A stretch of DNA of 64,000 nucleotides from Devosia sp. (GTDB taxonomy: Bacteria > Pseudomonadota > Alphaproteobacteria > Rhizobiales > Devosiaceae), in contig NZ_JANQAH010000005.1 in the NCBI RefSeq assembly GCF_024707125.1, forward strand, positions 124,001-188,000. The letters are read 5' to 3'. Positions 8,901-15,681 of the stretch are shown here, in pieces (the stretch's first letter is position 1; every line of letters begins with the position of its first letter). The position numbers and the translations under genes were made by a program. The notes beneath the pieces were generated by a model. The model did not search any database. It was given only the letters and a program-made list of their open reading frames with translations, and was not told the DNA's origin.

Positions 8901-9223
8901 TCCTGAAGGGCCTGGTCCTTGTCGGTATTGATATCGAATTCGAGGATCACCGACGCATGGCCGGTGGTCGAGGTCGAGGTGATATTCTGCAGGCCCGGCA
9001 GATTGGCGAGTTCTTCTTCTGCCGGCTTGGCGAGCAGGTTTTCCGCGTCGCGCGGCGACACGCCGGTCTGGCTGATCGAGACGTAGAGATAGGGAACGTC
9101 GATGGCCGGGAAACTCTCCTTGGGCATGGAGAGGTACGCAGCCGTACCAGCCGTCAGGACAATCGCCATGACGGTGAGGACGACTCTCGGCATCCTCAGG
9201 ATTTTTTCAATGAAGTCGAGCAT
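5906..9223 (-). CDS. RND-family multidrug efflux permease (AcrB/MexB-like)
   Basis: A 1105-residue inner-membrane antiporter with the hydrophobicity pattern of 12 helices and two large periplasmic loops. The proton-relay Asp pair is present in TM4 (LVDDPVVVVEYAERKL, D397-D398) and the TM10 Lys in GIVVKNGIVLIDTYN. The N-terminus MLDFIEKILRMPRVVLTVMA and the SFPAIDVPYLYVSISQTGVSP segment fit the hydrophobic-substrate HAE1/MdtBC side rather than CusA. A soluble tail of about 60 residues follows the last helix. It is the last gene of the padR-adaptor-permease operon and starts 11 bases after the adaptor. No outer-membrane TolC-type gene is in the operon, so the channel must be encoded elsewhere. 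Confidence 0.93.
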   Translation of the reverse strand: MLDFIEKILRMPRVVLTVMAIVLTAGTAAYLSMPKESFPAIDVPYLYVSISQTGVSPRDAENLLAKPAEEELANLPGLQNITSTSTTGHASVILEFDINTDKDQALQDTRAKMDAIKAKLPADADDPTVSEIDFIGPIMSVAIYGTAPEKELTRRAEELQDALEALGDVREVKLSGSRKEQLEVRIDLLRLEAYGLTASQLLDALSRNNMVVPGGTLNTGQGSFNIEVPGLISNAQDVYDLPIKTDGNTVVTFGDVATITRNLADATEYTQVNGSPAQILGVSKKLGTNIINVSDQVRATTEELAKTWPSGVSYSVFLDQADTTTSLFRSLEAAVLTAVALVLITCIATLGLRPALMIGLSIPLSFMMAFLVAQMLGMTINMMVMFGLVIAVGVLVDDPVVVVEYAERKLQEGVPKREAFIMAMRKMFVPVVGATATTLGAFIPLLFWPGIIGKFMSYLPMIVIIVMIASFISALIFMPVIGSVIASTHVDEKEKAKADIVMYPDKFDPKKVTGLTGFYVRIMEKLISWPVPTLAVGFGIIVAIFIAYSTNPTGSEAFPASEPEYATVAVVGQGNYSPEEIRDMLIEVEDQILQVNGIQDVIMQFGTTGAFGTMPPDTIGNFQLQLVNWNHRVPAATIFADIRNRVDNIAGLDIQVLAAENGPPAGKDLNMRVESKNYDDLVPVVAAIRDHLSTWPEVVDAEDGRPSPGIDWQITVDRAEAGKYGIGVRELVPYVQLITNGVKLGTYRDGETGDELDIRVRLPKDERTFDALDSMRIATQNGMIPVSNFIDRQAVPKVANIERRNQVYVMNVAAGLTNLPEGVYAADKVAELQKWIGEQGFPESVNVAFGGAEEQMGDANAFIVQAMGMAMALIFFILLLEYNSFYQVMVTLSTVVMSVAGVLLGMLVTGMSFSAIMTGLGIVALAGIVVKNGIVLIDTYNDYNRHQHVEPVKAMLLTVSQRVRPVLLTAFLTALGVIPMWANVEFDFIRREIVIGGIAGSWFIHLSAALVSGLFFSTLLTLIMVPVMITAPSVMWKQIKWLGTNFASVGQWVTSPFRGKTAAAPAGFDGVAVEIPDDADGKKYVVSKEAGLGDKEKDDRRDAAE

Positions 9224-9234
9224 GAAACTCGTCC

Positions 9235-10500
9235 TTAGCTGGCTGCGGTTTCGGTCGTCTTAGGAGCGGGGCTGGCCTTCACGGCCTGTCCGGCAGTCAC
9301 ACCTTCCTGGCCGACGGTGATCACTTCGGTCACCGGGGGCAGGCCCGTCACCCAGACGCCCTGACGGGTGTCGCTGACGATGGTCACTTCGTGGAACGCC
9401 ACGACGCCGTCTTCGACGGTCCGCACGCCGAGCGTGCCTTCGTCATCGAGCGTCAGCACCGACTGCGGCAGCAGATGGCCCGGTGCAGCACCGAGATTGA
9501 CGAGAGCCTCGGCGGTCACGCCGTCCTTGATGGCAAAGTCGGCATTCGGGATTTCGATTTCGACCGGGAAGGCCCGGGTGGCATTGTCAGCCTGCGAGGC
9601 GATATAGGTCACCTTGCCTTCGACTGCCTGGCCCGTCACGGTCTTGATCGCGGCAACAAGACCGAGCTTGGCGAGGCCAATGTGCTTTTCCGGAACCATG
9701 CCGGCAAAGATCATCGGGTCGAGCTGCACGATAGTGGCGCAGGCGCCACCGGCATTCAGCATCGAACCGGCAAGGGCCACCGGATCCTGAACGAGGCCGG
9801 CCACCTTGGCGGTGATTTCGGTGCGGTCGAGTTCGGCTTTCGCATTGTCGAGACCGGCTGCAGCCTGGCTCACGCCTGCCTTGGCCTGGGCGAGGGCCAC
9901 GTCGGCAGCGTTAGCGGTATTGGCAGCGGCAAGGCCTTTTTCGCGCAGGCCCGCATTGGTGTCGAAATTGAGCTGGGCCTGGGCGAGAGCCGCATTGGCC
10001 TGGTCGACGCCGGCCTGAGCCTGGGCGACGGCAGCAACGCGGGTGCCCTGGTCGAGTGTGCAGAGCAGGTCACCCACTTCCACGCGCTGGCCCTTGGTCA
10101 CATGCACGGTGTCGACCGTGCCGGCAGTTTCGGCCACGGCGGTCACCATGGCCTTGGCCCGGGTGCGGCCGCGCAGCGGCACTTCGACAGGCATCGGCTG
10201 GGCGGTAAAGGTCTGGGTCCGCACGTCCGGTAGCGGGGCATTGGAACCGGTCGTTGCTTCATTGCGTTGAGCAATGGTCAGGGCAGGGTCGGTTTCAGGC
10301 GCATGGTGTTCAGCCAGAACGCCGGCATCGGCAAGCGCGTTGTGCACGGGTCCGTGCTCTTCGCCTTCGATGACGGAGATGATCGGCTTTTCGCCATTGC
10401 CCGGGCCGTTACCCCCCTGCACGAGGGTACCGGTGGTGAGCCAGGCGCCTGCTCCAAGCAGGATTAGCAGCGCCAGGCCATAGGAAAACAATGCACGCAT
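9235..10500 (-). CDS. RND efflux periplasmic adaptor (membrane fusion protein)
   Basis: A 421-residue protein with one N-terminal membrane anchor (ALFSYGLALLILLGAGAWL), then an acidic linker, a lipoyl/biotinyl-like half (VHVTKGQRVEVGDLLCTLD), an Ala/Gln-rich alpha-helical hairpin, the second lipoyl half and beta-barrel domains. This is the HlyD/AcrA architecture that links the RND pump to the outer-membrane channel. It lies 16 bases downstream of padR and 11 bases upstream of the permease, so all three form one operon. Confidence 0.92.
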   Translation of the reverse strand: MRALFSYGLALLILLGAGAWLTTGTLVQGGNGPGNGEKPIISVIEGEEHGPVHNALADAGVLAEHHAPETDPALTIAQRNEATTGSNAPLPDVRTQTFTAQPMPVEVPLRGRTRAKAMVTAVAETAGTVDTVHVTKGQRVEVGDLLCTLDQGTRVAAVAQAQAGVDQANAALAQAQLNFDTNAGLREKGLAAANTANAADVALAQAKAGVSQAAAGLDNAKAELDRTEITAKVAGLVQDPVALAGSMLNAGGACATIVQLDPMIFAGMVPEKHIGLAKLGLVAAIKTVTGQAVEGKVTYIASQADNATRAFPVEIEIPNADFAIKDGVTAEALVNLGAAPGHLLPQSVLTLDDEGTLGVRTVEDGVVAFHEVTIVSDTRQGVWVTGLPPVTEVITVGQEGVTAGQAVKASPAPKTTETAAS

Positions 10501-10516
10501 AGAATATCTGCCCCTT

Positions 10517-11065
10517 TTATTCCGCCGCGTCCTTGCGCTCGTCGGCTCGCGATAAGTTGATCAGTTCGTGCATATGGGTACGCAGATACTTCTCTGCAAC
10601 GCCCAAAACTTCACGACCGTAATTGAGAACCCAGCAATCGGCCGGGCTGCATTCCTGTTCGGACCGTGCCTGGTCCAATTGCTGCCGCTCGGCGGTCATC
10701 CGCTCGAGATGTTCGGTCACCCTGTCGGCGACCAGACTTTGCGGCAGGATGCTGACAAAACGTGCCAGCAGAAGAAACGGACTGCGGAAAACGTCTTCGC
10801 CCAGTGGCGCCGACAGCTCCTCGGCAAAAGCCTGGCGTCCGCCATCGGTGATGGAATAGACCTTCCGCGCCGGCTTGCCGTCCTGTGGCACCGTACGGCT
10901 CGTTACAAGGCCGTCGTCTTCGAGCTTGGCGAGCGCTGGATAGATCGAGCCAAAGCTGGCTTCCACGAAATAGGCGAACTCGCCCTCGGTGCACATGCGA
11001 CGGATGTCATAACCCGTGGCCTCACCCTCGTAGAGCACCGATAGACAGAGCGTCCGCACGTTCAT
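10517..11065 (-). CDS. PadR-family transcriptional regulator
   Basis: A 182-residue protein. The N-terminal winged helix (LCLSVLYEGEATGYDIRRM... FGSIYPALAKLEDDGLVTSRTVPQDGKPARKVYSITDGGRQAF, described in pieces) is a clear PadR domain, followed by a C-terminal dimerisation helix region (VTEHLERMTAERQQLDQARSE). It heads the efflux operon and has a palindrome at its own transcription start, so it is probably an autoregulated repressor released by a pump substrate. Confidence 0.92.
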   Translation of the reverse strand: MNVRTLCLSVLYEGEATGYDIRRMCTEGEFAYFVEASFGSIYPALAKLEDDGLVTSRTVPQDGKPARKVYSITDGGRQAFAEELSAPLGEDVFRSPFLLLARFVSILPQSLVADRVTEHLERMTAERQQLDQARSEQECSPADCWVLNYGREVLGVAEKYLRTHMHELINLSRADERKDAAE

Positions 11066-11079
11066 CTAGCATAATCCTC

Positions 11080-11124
11080 CCGGCACTATGCCGGTTCGAT
11101 ATATGCCGGGGCTATATATGTACA
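11080..11124 (-). promoter_or_regulatory. Promoter and operator of the padR-RND operon
   Basis: On the minus strand TTGTAC (11119-11124), a 16-bp spacer and TATATC (11098-11103) form a promoter. The perfect palindrome CCGGCA-CTA-TGCCGG (11080-11094) covers the predicted start site, and TATGCCGG is repeated directly at 11087 and 11102. The layout suits a PadR autorepressor. Confidence 0.6.
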
Positions 11125-11194
11125 ACCCCCGGCACACAAGATTTACGAGGGTTGTGATCGTGCAGATCAGTTAAGCGTCTGTTGCATGACGCTT

Positions 11195-12025
11195 TTATTC
11201 TAGCAGCGTCTGCATCTCTTTTGCGGCCTTTTGGGCGAGTTCCAGGCTCGCCGCGGCCACAAAGTACGGATTGAGGAAGCTCAGCTCGTGCTTTCCGTAG
11301 CGCATCGGGGCGCCATCGAGTGTTACCACGGCTCCCCCCGCCGCTTCCAGTACCGCCTGGCCCGCCGCCGTGTCCCATTCGCAAGTTGGGGTAAACCGCG
11401 GGTAAAGCTGCGCATCGCCGCGCGCCAAGAGACAGAACTTCAGCGACGAGCCCACCGACACATCGCTCTCGACATCGAGCGTCTGGCAAAGCTTTTCGAG
11501 CGCCTCATGCCCATGCGAGCGGCTGGCAACGATCCGCAATCGCGGCAACCAGCCCACCTTGGTCTCACGCTTCTCCATCACGACGCCATCCACCACGCGC
11601 CCAGTCCAGGCGCCGCTGGTATCGCCAACGAAAATCTCGCCCGTCACCGGCGCCAGCACCACGCCCATGGTCGGCTTGCCATGTTCCACGAGCCCGATAT
11701 TGACCGTGAATTCGCCATTGCGCTTGATGAATTCCTTGGTCCCATCGAGCGGGTCGACGACGAAATAGCGCTCGCCCAAAACCGGCACGATACCCGCAGC
11801 CACGCTCTCCTCGCCCAGAACCGGCAGCCCGGTCCCCTTGAGATGCGCAATGATAACCTGTTCGGCCGCCGCATCCGCTTCGGTCACCGGCGACCCATCC
11901 GATTTCGCCACGGCATGGATCGGCCGCGAATAGACATCGAGGATCACCGCCGCCGCTGCGATCGCAGCCTCAACTGCAAGATCGGTAATGGTCTGGGAGG
12001 CGGCAAGAACAGAACTATCGGTCAT
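11195..12025 (-). CDS. cysQ: CysQ-like 3'(2'),5'-bisphosphate nucleotidase (inositol monophosphatase family)
   Basis: A 276-residue protein with the metal-site motifs of the Li+-sensitive phosphatase family: GEES near residue 75, DPLDGTKEF near 95 and WDTAAGQAVLEAAGG near 215. DPLDGTKEF is the version found in CysQ. CysQ removes the 3' phosphate from PAP made during sulfate assimilation. I chose the ATG at 12025 because the longer open frame upstream runs into an intergenic repeat and the protein from 12025 has the family length. The ribosome site is weak. Confidence 0.85.
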   Translation of the reverse strand: MTDSSVLAASQTITDLAVEAAIAAAAVILDVYSRPIHAVAKSDGSPVTEADAAAEQVIIAHLKGTGLPVLGEESVAAGIVPVLGERYFVVDPLDGTKEFIKRNGEFTVNIGLVEHGKPTMGVVLAPVTGEIFVGDTSGAWTGRVVDGVVMEKRETKVGWLPRLRIVASRSHGHEALEKLCQTLDVESDVSVGSSLKFCLLARGDAQLYPRFTPTCEWDTAAGQAVLEAAGGAVVTLDGAPMRYGKHELSFLNPYFVAAASLELAQKAAKEMQTLLE

Positions 12026-12110
12026 TTGGCCGGCTTTTTGGGAGAAAGTCAGCGCGTCTTTACGCCTGTCTCTGCCGCCTGACAATCGACCGAATTTGCC
12101 GGCTCTATCG

Positions 12111-12150
12111 TCTCCCTCCCCCTTGTGGGGAGGGATCAAGGGTGGGGGTT
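12111..12150. repeat. Intergenic palindromic repeat, family B
   Basis: CTCCCTCCCCC arm, TTGT spacer, GGGGAGGGATCAAGGGTGGGGG tail. Near-identical to the copy at 51204. Lies between cysQ and the convergent-side end of the SDR gene. Confidence 0.65.
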
Positions 12151-12174
12151 CGGCAAACGCTGGTGCGTAAAACC

Positions 12175-12960
12175 CTACCGCAACAACCCTTGCCCACCAT
12201 CGATCCAGACCGGCGTCCCCGTAATATGCCGCGACGCATCCGAAACCAGAAACAGCACCACCTCGGCCACATCCTCGGCCTTGCCCGGCTTACCCCCGGT
12301 AATCGGAATATCACCCCGCGGAAAGCTCACCGGTATCTCGGTCTTCTCCATACCGCGCTTGCTCGTATTCTCCCCGATCTGGCTCTCGATCGAGCCAGGA
12401 CACACCGCATTGACCCTGATCCCCCGCGGCCCCAGCTCCAGCGCCAATTGCTGCGCTATAGCCAGCTGCGCCGCCTTCGTCGCCGAATAGGCCGATGCCC
12501 CCGGCGTCGTAAACGTCCGCGTCCCATTGATCGACGAGATGATCACGATCGCCCCACCCCCCGCCGCTTCCAGCCGCGGCACCGCATGATGCAGCGTCAG
12601 ATAGGTCCCGCGCAGATTGACCGTGATCGTCTTGTCCCATTCCTCGGGCGTAATCTCCTCGATCGGCGCCCAGACCCCGTTGATCCCCGCATTGGCCACG
12701 ACAATATCGAGCTTTCCAAACCGCTCGACCACCAGCGCCACGGCCCGCGCCATATCCCGGTCATCCGAAATATCCGCCGTAATGCTGATCGCCTTGCCGC
12801 CCTGGTTCTCGATCTCAGCCGCCACGGCATCGACCTCCGCCTTGGTCCGGCTCAACACCGCAACATTGGCGCCCTCCCGCGCCAGGAGCAGTGCCGTCGC
12901 CTTGCCAATCCCCGAGCCGGCCCCGGTCACCAATGCGGTCTTGTTCGAAAGGGTCTGCAT
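12175..12960 (-). CDS. Short-chain dehydrogenase/reductase
   Basis: A 261-residue classical SDR with the cofactor motif TGAGSGIG near residue 12, NAG near 90 and the catalytic Ser plus YSATK near residues 140-160. The Arg/Lys pattern after strand 2 (SRTKAEVDA) suggests NADP preference. The ATG at 12960 has AGGAGG six bases upstream, which fixes the start. It follows the AGE-family gene on the same strand but is separated by a terminator-like hairpin, so it may be only partly co-transcribed. The substrate is unknown; a sugar or sugar alcohol is plausible given the neighbour. Confidence 0.88.
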   Translation of the reverse strand: MQTLSNKTALVTGAGSGIGKATALLLAREGANVAVLSRTKAEVDAVAAEIENQGGKAISITADISDDRDMARAVALVVERFGKLDIVVANAGINGVWAPIEEITPEEWDKTITVNLRGTYLTLHHAVPRLEAAGGGAIVIISSINGTRTFTTPGASAYSATKAAQLAIAQQLALELGPRGIRVNAVCPGSIESQIGENTSKRGMEKTEIPVSFPRGDIPITGGKPGKAEDVAEVVLFLVSDASRHITGTPVWIDGGQGLLR

Positions 12961-12980
12961 CCACGCCTCCTTGCTGACAG

Positions 12981-13020
12981 GCAAAACGCAAAAGGCGGCG
13001 CAGGGTTGTCCCACGCCGCC
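12981..13020 (-). terminator. Intrinsic terminator after AGE-family gene
   Basis: On the minus strand GGCGGCG(TGGGACAACCCTG)CGCCGCC forms a two-part stem (outer 7 bp, inner GGG/CCC), followed by TTTTGCGTTTTG. It lies between the epimerase stop (13044) and the SDR start (12960). Confidence 0.75.
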
Positions 13021-13043
13021 CGATTTCTCGAAACGTCCAAGAC

Positions 13044-14309
13044 TTACCGGACCTTGTGGTCCTGCTCGATGATGGCGTGGGTGAGGCTGCCGGTCGCCGG
13101 ATAGAGCGGGATCAGGCAGGCCTGCAGCGCGTGATAAATGTCCGGCTTGCCCACAAACAGGTTCGAAGCCGGCGTCAGGTCTTCCTTCAACTCGCTGAGC
13201 CAACCGCCACGCGCATGGTCGATCACATGGTTCTCGGCATAGTCCCAGAGCTTGCGGTACCAGACCTGGAAATAGGCATCATTGTCATGCGCCGAAATAT
13301 AGCTCGCCGCACCAATAGCCTCGGCCACCGGCCACCACAGCTTTTCGCGGATCGCCGGCTCGTCGTTCCAGTCGAGCGTATAAAAGAAGCCGCCATGCAC
13401 CTTGTCCCAACCAAGCTCGATCGAGCGTTGGAACAGGTTCCGCGCCGCCTCGGTCATCCACGAGTGCTGCTTCTGGCCCAGTACCCAGAGCTGATAGAGC
13501 AGGCGCGACCATTCCAGCCAATGGCCCGGCGTCGTGCCCGAAGGGCGGAACATTTCATTGGGGTGGCGATAATTCTTGTCGACCACCCAGTATTCGTCAA
13601 AGTGCTCGGCCACGCGATGGTTGAGCCGCACCGCGTTCTTGCGGATGATCAGCTCGGCAATACGCTCGGCCTTCTTGAGATAGGCCTGCTGCCCCGTCGC
13701 CTCATAAGCCGCCATCAGCGCCTCGGTGAGGTGCATATTGGAATTCTGCCCGCGATAGCCGCGAACCTCGGTCCAGTCCGCGCTGAATTCTTCGCGCACC
13801 GCCCCGACACTATCGTCCCAGAACCGCTTCTCGATCACCTCGGTCGCGTCGGCAATCACTTTGTCAGCCAGCGGATGCCCAACCAGCTTGGCGCTTGACC
13901 CGGCCAGCAGCACAAAAGCATGCCCGTAGGCCTGCTTCGCACCATCTTTCAGGCCATTGTCGTCGAGCGACCAGACATAGCCGCCGCGCTGCTGGTCGCG
14001 ATGCTTGTTCCAGAGATAGTTCATGCCATGGTCGATGATCTCGTCCGATCCCGGCCGCCCGATCAGGCTCCCCACCACGGCGCAATGGATCATGCGCGTC
14101 GTCACATGGATCTGCCGGACCGCATTGTCTTCCTCAAGCGGCATGCCCTCGTCGTCGAGCTCAAAAAAGCCGCCCTTGGGATTGATCGAGGCCGCTTCGA
14201 AAAAGTCGAAGAGATCATTGGCCTGCCGCATCAGATACTGGCGGTGAAAAGGGCGCTTCTGCCAGGGGCTGGCATTGGTCTTGGGCAGAGAATTGGTGGC
14301 GTCGCTCAT
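13044..14309 (-). CDS. AGE-family epimerase/isomerase (YihS/mannose-isomerase-like)
   Basis: A 421-residue (alpha/alpha)6-barrel protein of the N-acylglucosamine 2-epimerase superfamily. Conserved patches include RGQNSNMHLTEALMAAYEAT, TTPGHWLEWSRLL, GFFYTLDWND and LWWPVAEAIGAA, which contain the His and Glu/Arg residues used for aldose-ketose isomerisation in YihS and bacterial mannose isomerases. The NMHLTEAL and PGHWLEW forms are closer to the isomerase branch (mannose, lyxose or sulfoquinovose to the ketose) than to N-acetylglucosamine epimerases. No sulfoquinovose-pathway partner genes are adjacent. It starts at ATG 14309 with GGGAG upstream and ends in its own terminator. Confidence 0.88.
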   Translation of the reverse strand: MSDATNSLPKTNASPWQKRPFHRQYLMRQANDLFDFFEAASINPKGGFFELDDEGMPLEEDNAVRQIHVTTRMIHCAVVGSLIGRPGSDEIIDHGMNYLWNKHRDQQRGGYVWSLDDNGLKDGAKQAYGHAFVLLAGSSAKLVGHPLADKVIADATEVIEKRFWDDSVGAVREEFSADWTEVRGYRGQNSNMHLTEALMAAYEATGQQAYLKKAERIAELIIRKNAVRLNHRVAEHFDEYWVVDKNYRHPNEMFRPSGTTPGHWLEWSRLLYQLWVLGQKQHSWMTEAARNLFQRSIELGWDKVHGGFFYTLDWNDEPAIREKLWWPVAEAIGAASYISAHDNDAYFQVWYRKLWDYAENHVIDHARGGWLSELKEDLTPASNLFVGKPDIYHALQACLIPLYPATGSLTHAIIEQDHKVR

Positions 14310-14414
14310 CTTGGCTCCCGTCCGGCAGAAGAAAAGAGCCGGGCATCAAGGAAGCTTCTAGCGAGATCGTGGCAACGTTGCAAATTCTCGCCGCACCATA
14401 GCCCGGTAACCCAG

Positions 14415-14542
14415 TAGCCCTCATGGTGAGGTGCGAAACGAAGTGAAGCCTCGAACCACGAGGGCGTGCCCGGATGCTGCAGTGCCATGCTCTCGTGGTT
14501 CGAGGCTTTGCAAGTGCAAAGCGCCTCACCATGAGGGCTACT
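14415..14542. repeat. Long inverted repeat, family C, copy 1
   Basis: A roughly 130-bp imperfect palindrome. The left arm runs GTAGCCCTCATGGTGAGG ... GCCTCGAACCACGAG and the right arm CTCGTGGTTCGAGGC ... CCTCACCATGAGGGCTAC. It lies between the AGE-family and FBPase genes. A second copy is at 34472-34610. It could fold into one long two-part hairpin. Confidence 0.75.
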
Positions 14543-14576
14543 GCGAAGCCTTGGTTGAACTCAGCGGACGCGAAAA

Positions 14577-15523
14577 TCACCCCTTCGCGTACCAGGCCTC
14601 CACCCGCCGCACCTCCTCAGCCGATCCCAAAATCACCGGCACCCGCTGATGTATCCCCGTCGGCTCCACATCGAGAATTTCCTGCCGCCCCGTCGTCGAA
14701 AGCCCACCGGCCCCCTCGACCAGCCAGGCCATCGGGTTCGCCTCATAAAGCAGCCGCAACCGCCCGCCCTTGCTCACCGTCTCGCTATCGAGCGGATAGA
14801 GAAAAATCCCGCCCCGCATCAGGATGCGCAGGATATCGGCCACCATCGACCCCACCCAGCGCATATTGTAGCGCTTACCCGCCGGCCCGGCTTCCCCGGC
14901 AACACTTTCCTTCACATAGCCCAGCGTCGCCGCGTCCCAAAACCGCTCGCGCGCCGTATTGATGGCAAATTCCCCCGAGGCTTCCGGCACCTTTGCCGCA
15001 ACGACCACCTGCACCCATTCGCCCCTGCCATCGAGCGTGAACACAGAAACATCACCCGCGATCCGCAAAACAAGACTCGTCGCCGGCCCATAGGCAACAA
15101 ACCCGGCGGCCAACTGCGTGCGCCCCTTCTGCAAGAGGCCCCCGCGCTCGGCAGCACCGAAAAAATTGTGCCTACCGTCACATTCACATCGAGATTGGAC
15201 GACCCATCGAGCGGATCGGTGGCGACAATGAACGCCCCCTGGTTTTCGAAATGAACCGCATCATCCAGCTCTTCCGAAATCAGCACCGAAACCGCGTCAT
15301 TCGCCTGCAGATGCTTGAGCACGACATCATTGGAGATGACATCAAGCGCCTTCTGCGCCTCGCCCTGCACATTGGTATGCCCAGCAAGCCCCGTCTGCCC
15401 GGCAATCGGCGCCTCGCGCAACACAGCCCCGATCTCCGCCGAAGCCGCCGCCATACTCACCACCACGCTCCGCAGCGCAGCATCATCGGTCTCGGCAACA
15501 AGCCATTGGGCAAGCGTGGTCAT
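14577..15523 (-). pseudogene. fbp: Fructose-1,6-bisphosphatase class I, single-base frameshift
   Basis: Two overlapping minus-strand frames together make one class I FBPase. The first (from ATG 15523, AAGGAG upstream) contains ISEELDDAVHF, DPLDGSSNLDVN (metal and phosphate site) and GTIFSVLPSAG. The second carries LLQKGRTQLAAGFVAYGP, the substrate-binding NMRWVGSMVADILRILMRGG and the C-terminal EPTGIHQRVPVILGS. The break is at a run of five C (15139-15143); adding one base gives GTIFSVLPSAGGLLQKGR and a span of exactly 316 codons. The enzyme makes fructose 6-phosphate in gluconeogenesis. A homopolymer sequencing error is as likely as a real mutation. Confidence 0.85.
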
Positions 15524-15607
15524 GGGCAACTCCTTGTTGCCCGCCACTGTCGCGATTGAGGCTTTGCGGACAAGACCGACTTTTGGGTTACTCGCCGGCC
15601 CAAGGGC

Positions 15608-15664
15608 AAATTCGCTCCGGTGGAGCGAATTTAGGCGAGGAAGCCATTCGAGCTACGCTCGAAT
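15608..15664 (-). terminator. Paired hairpins between glutamate dehydrogenase and fbp
   Basis: Two perfect hairpins in the 158-base gap: AAATTCGCTCC-GGT-GGAGCGAATTT (15608-15632) and ATTCGAGC-TAC-GCTCGAAT (15646-15664). They follow the glutamate dehydrogenase stop on the minus strand. No strong T-tract, so termination may be partial. Confidence 0.5.
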
Positions 15665-15681
15665 CGCGGGGCCAAGCGACC

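Noticed and set aside
6209-9238. A 1009-codon open frame on the plus strand opposite the RND permease.
   Set aside because: It is His/Arg/Asp-rich without domains, and is the expected antisense of a GC-rich gene in the matching frame. The RND protein has clear motifs.
14415-14542. tRNA or other structured RNA because of GGTTCGA-like segments.
   Set aside because: No acceptor, D or anticodon arms and no CCA-side pairing; the segments are arms of the family C repeat.
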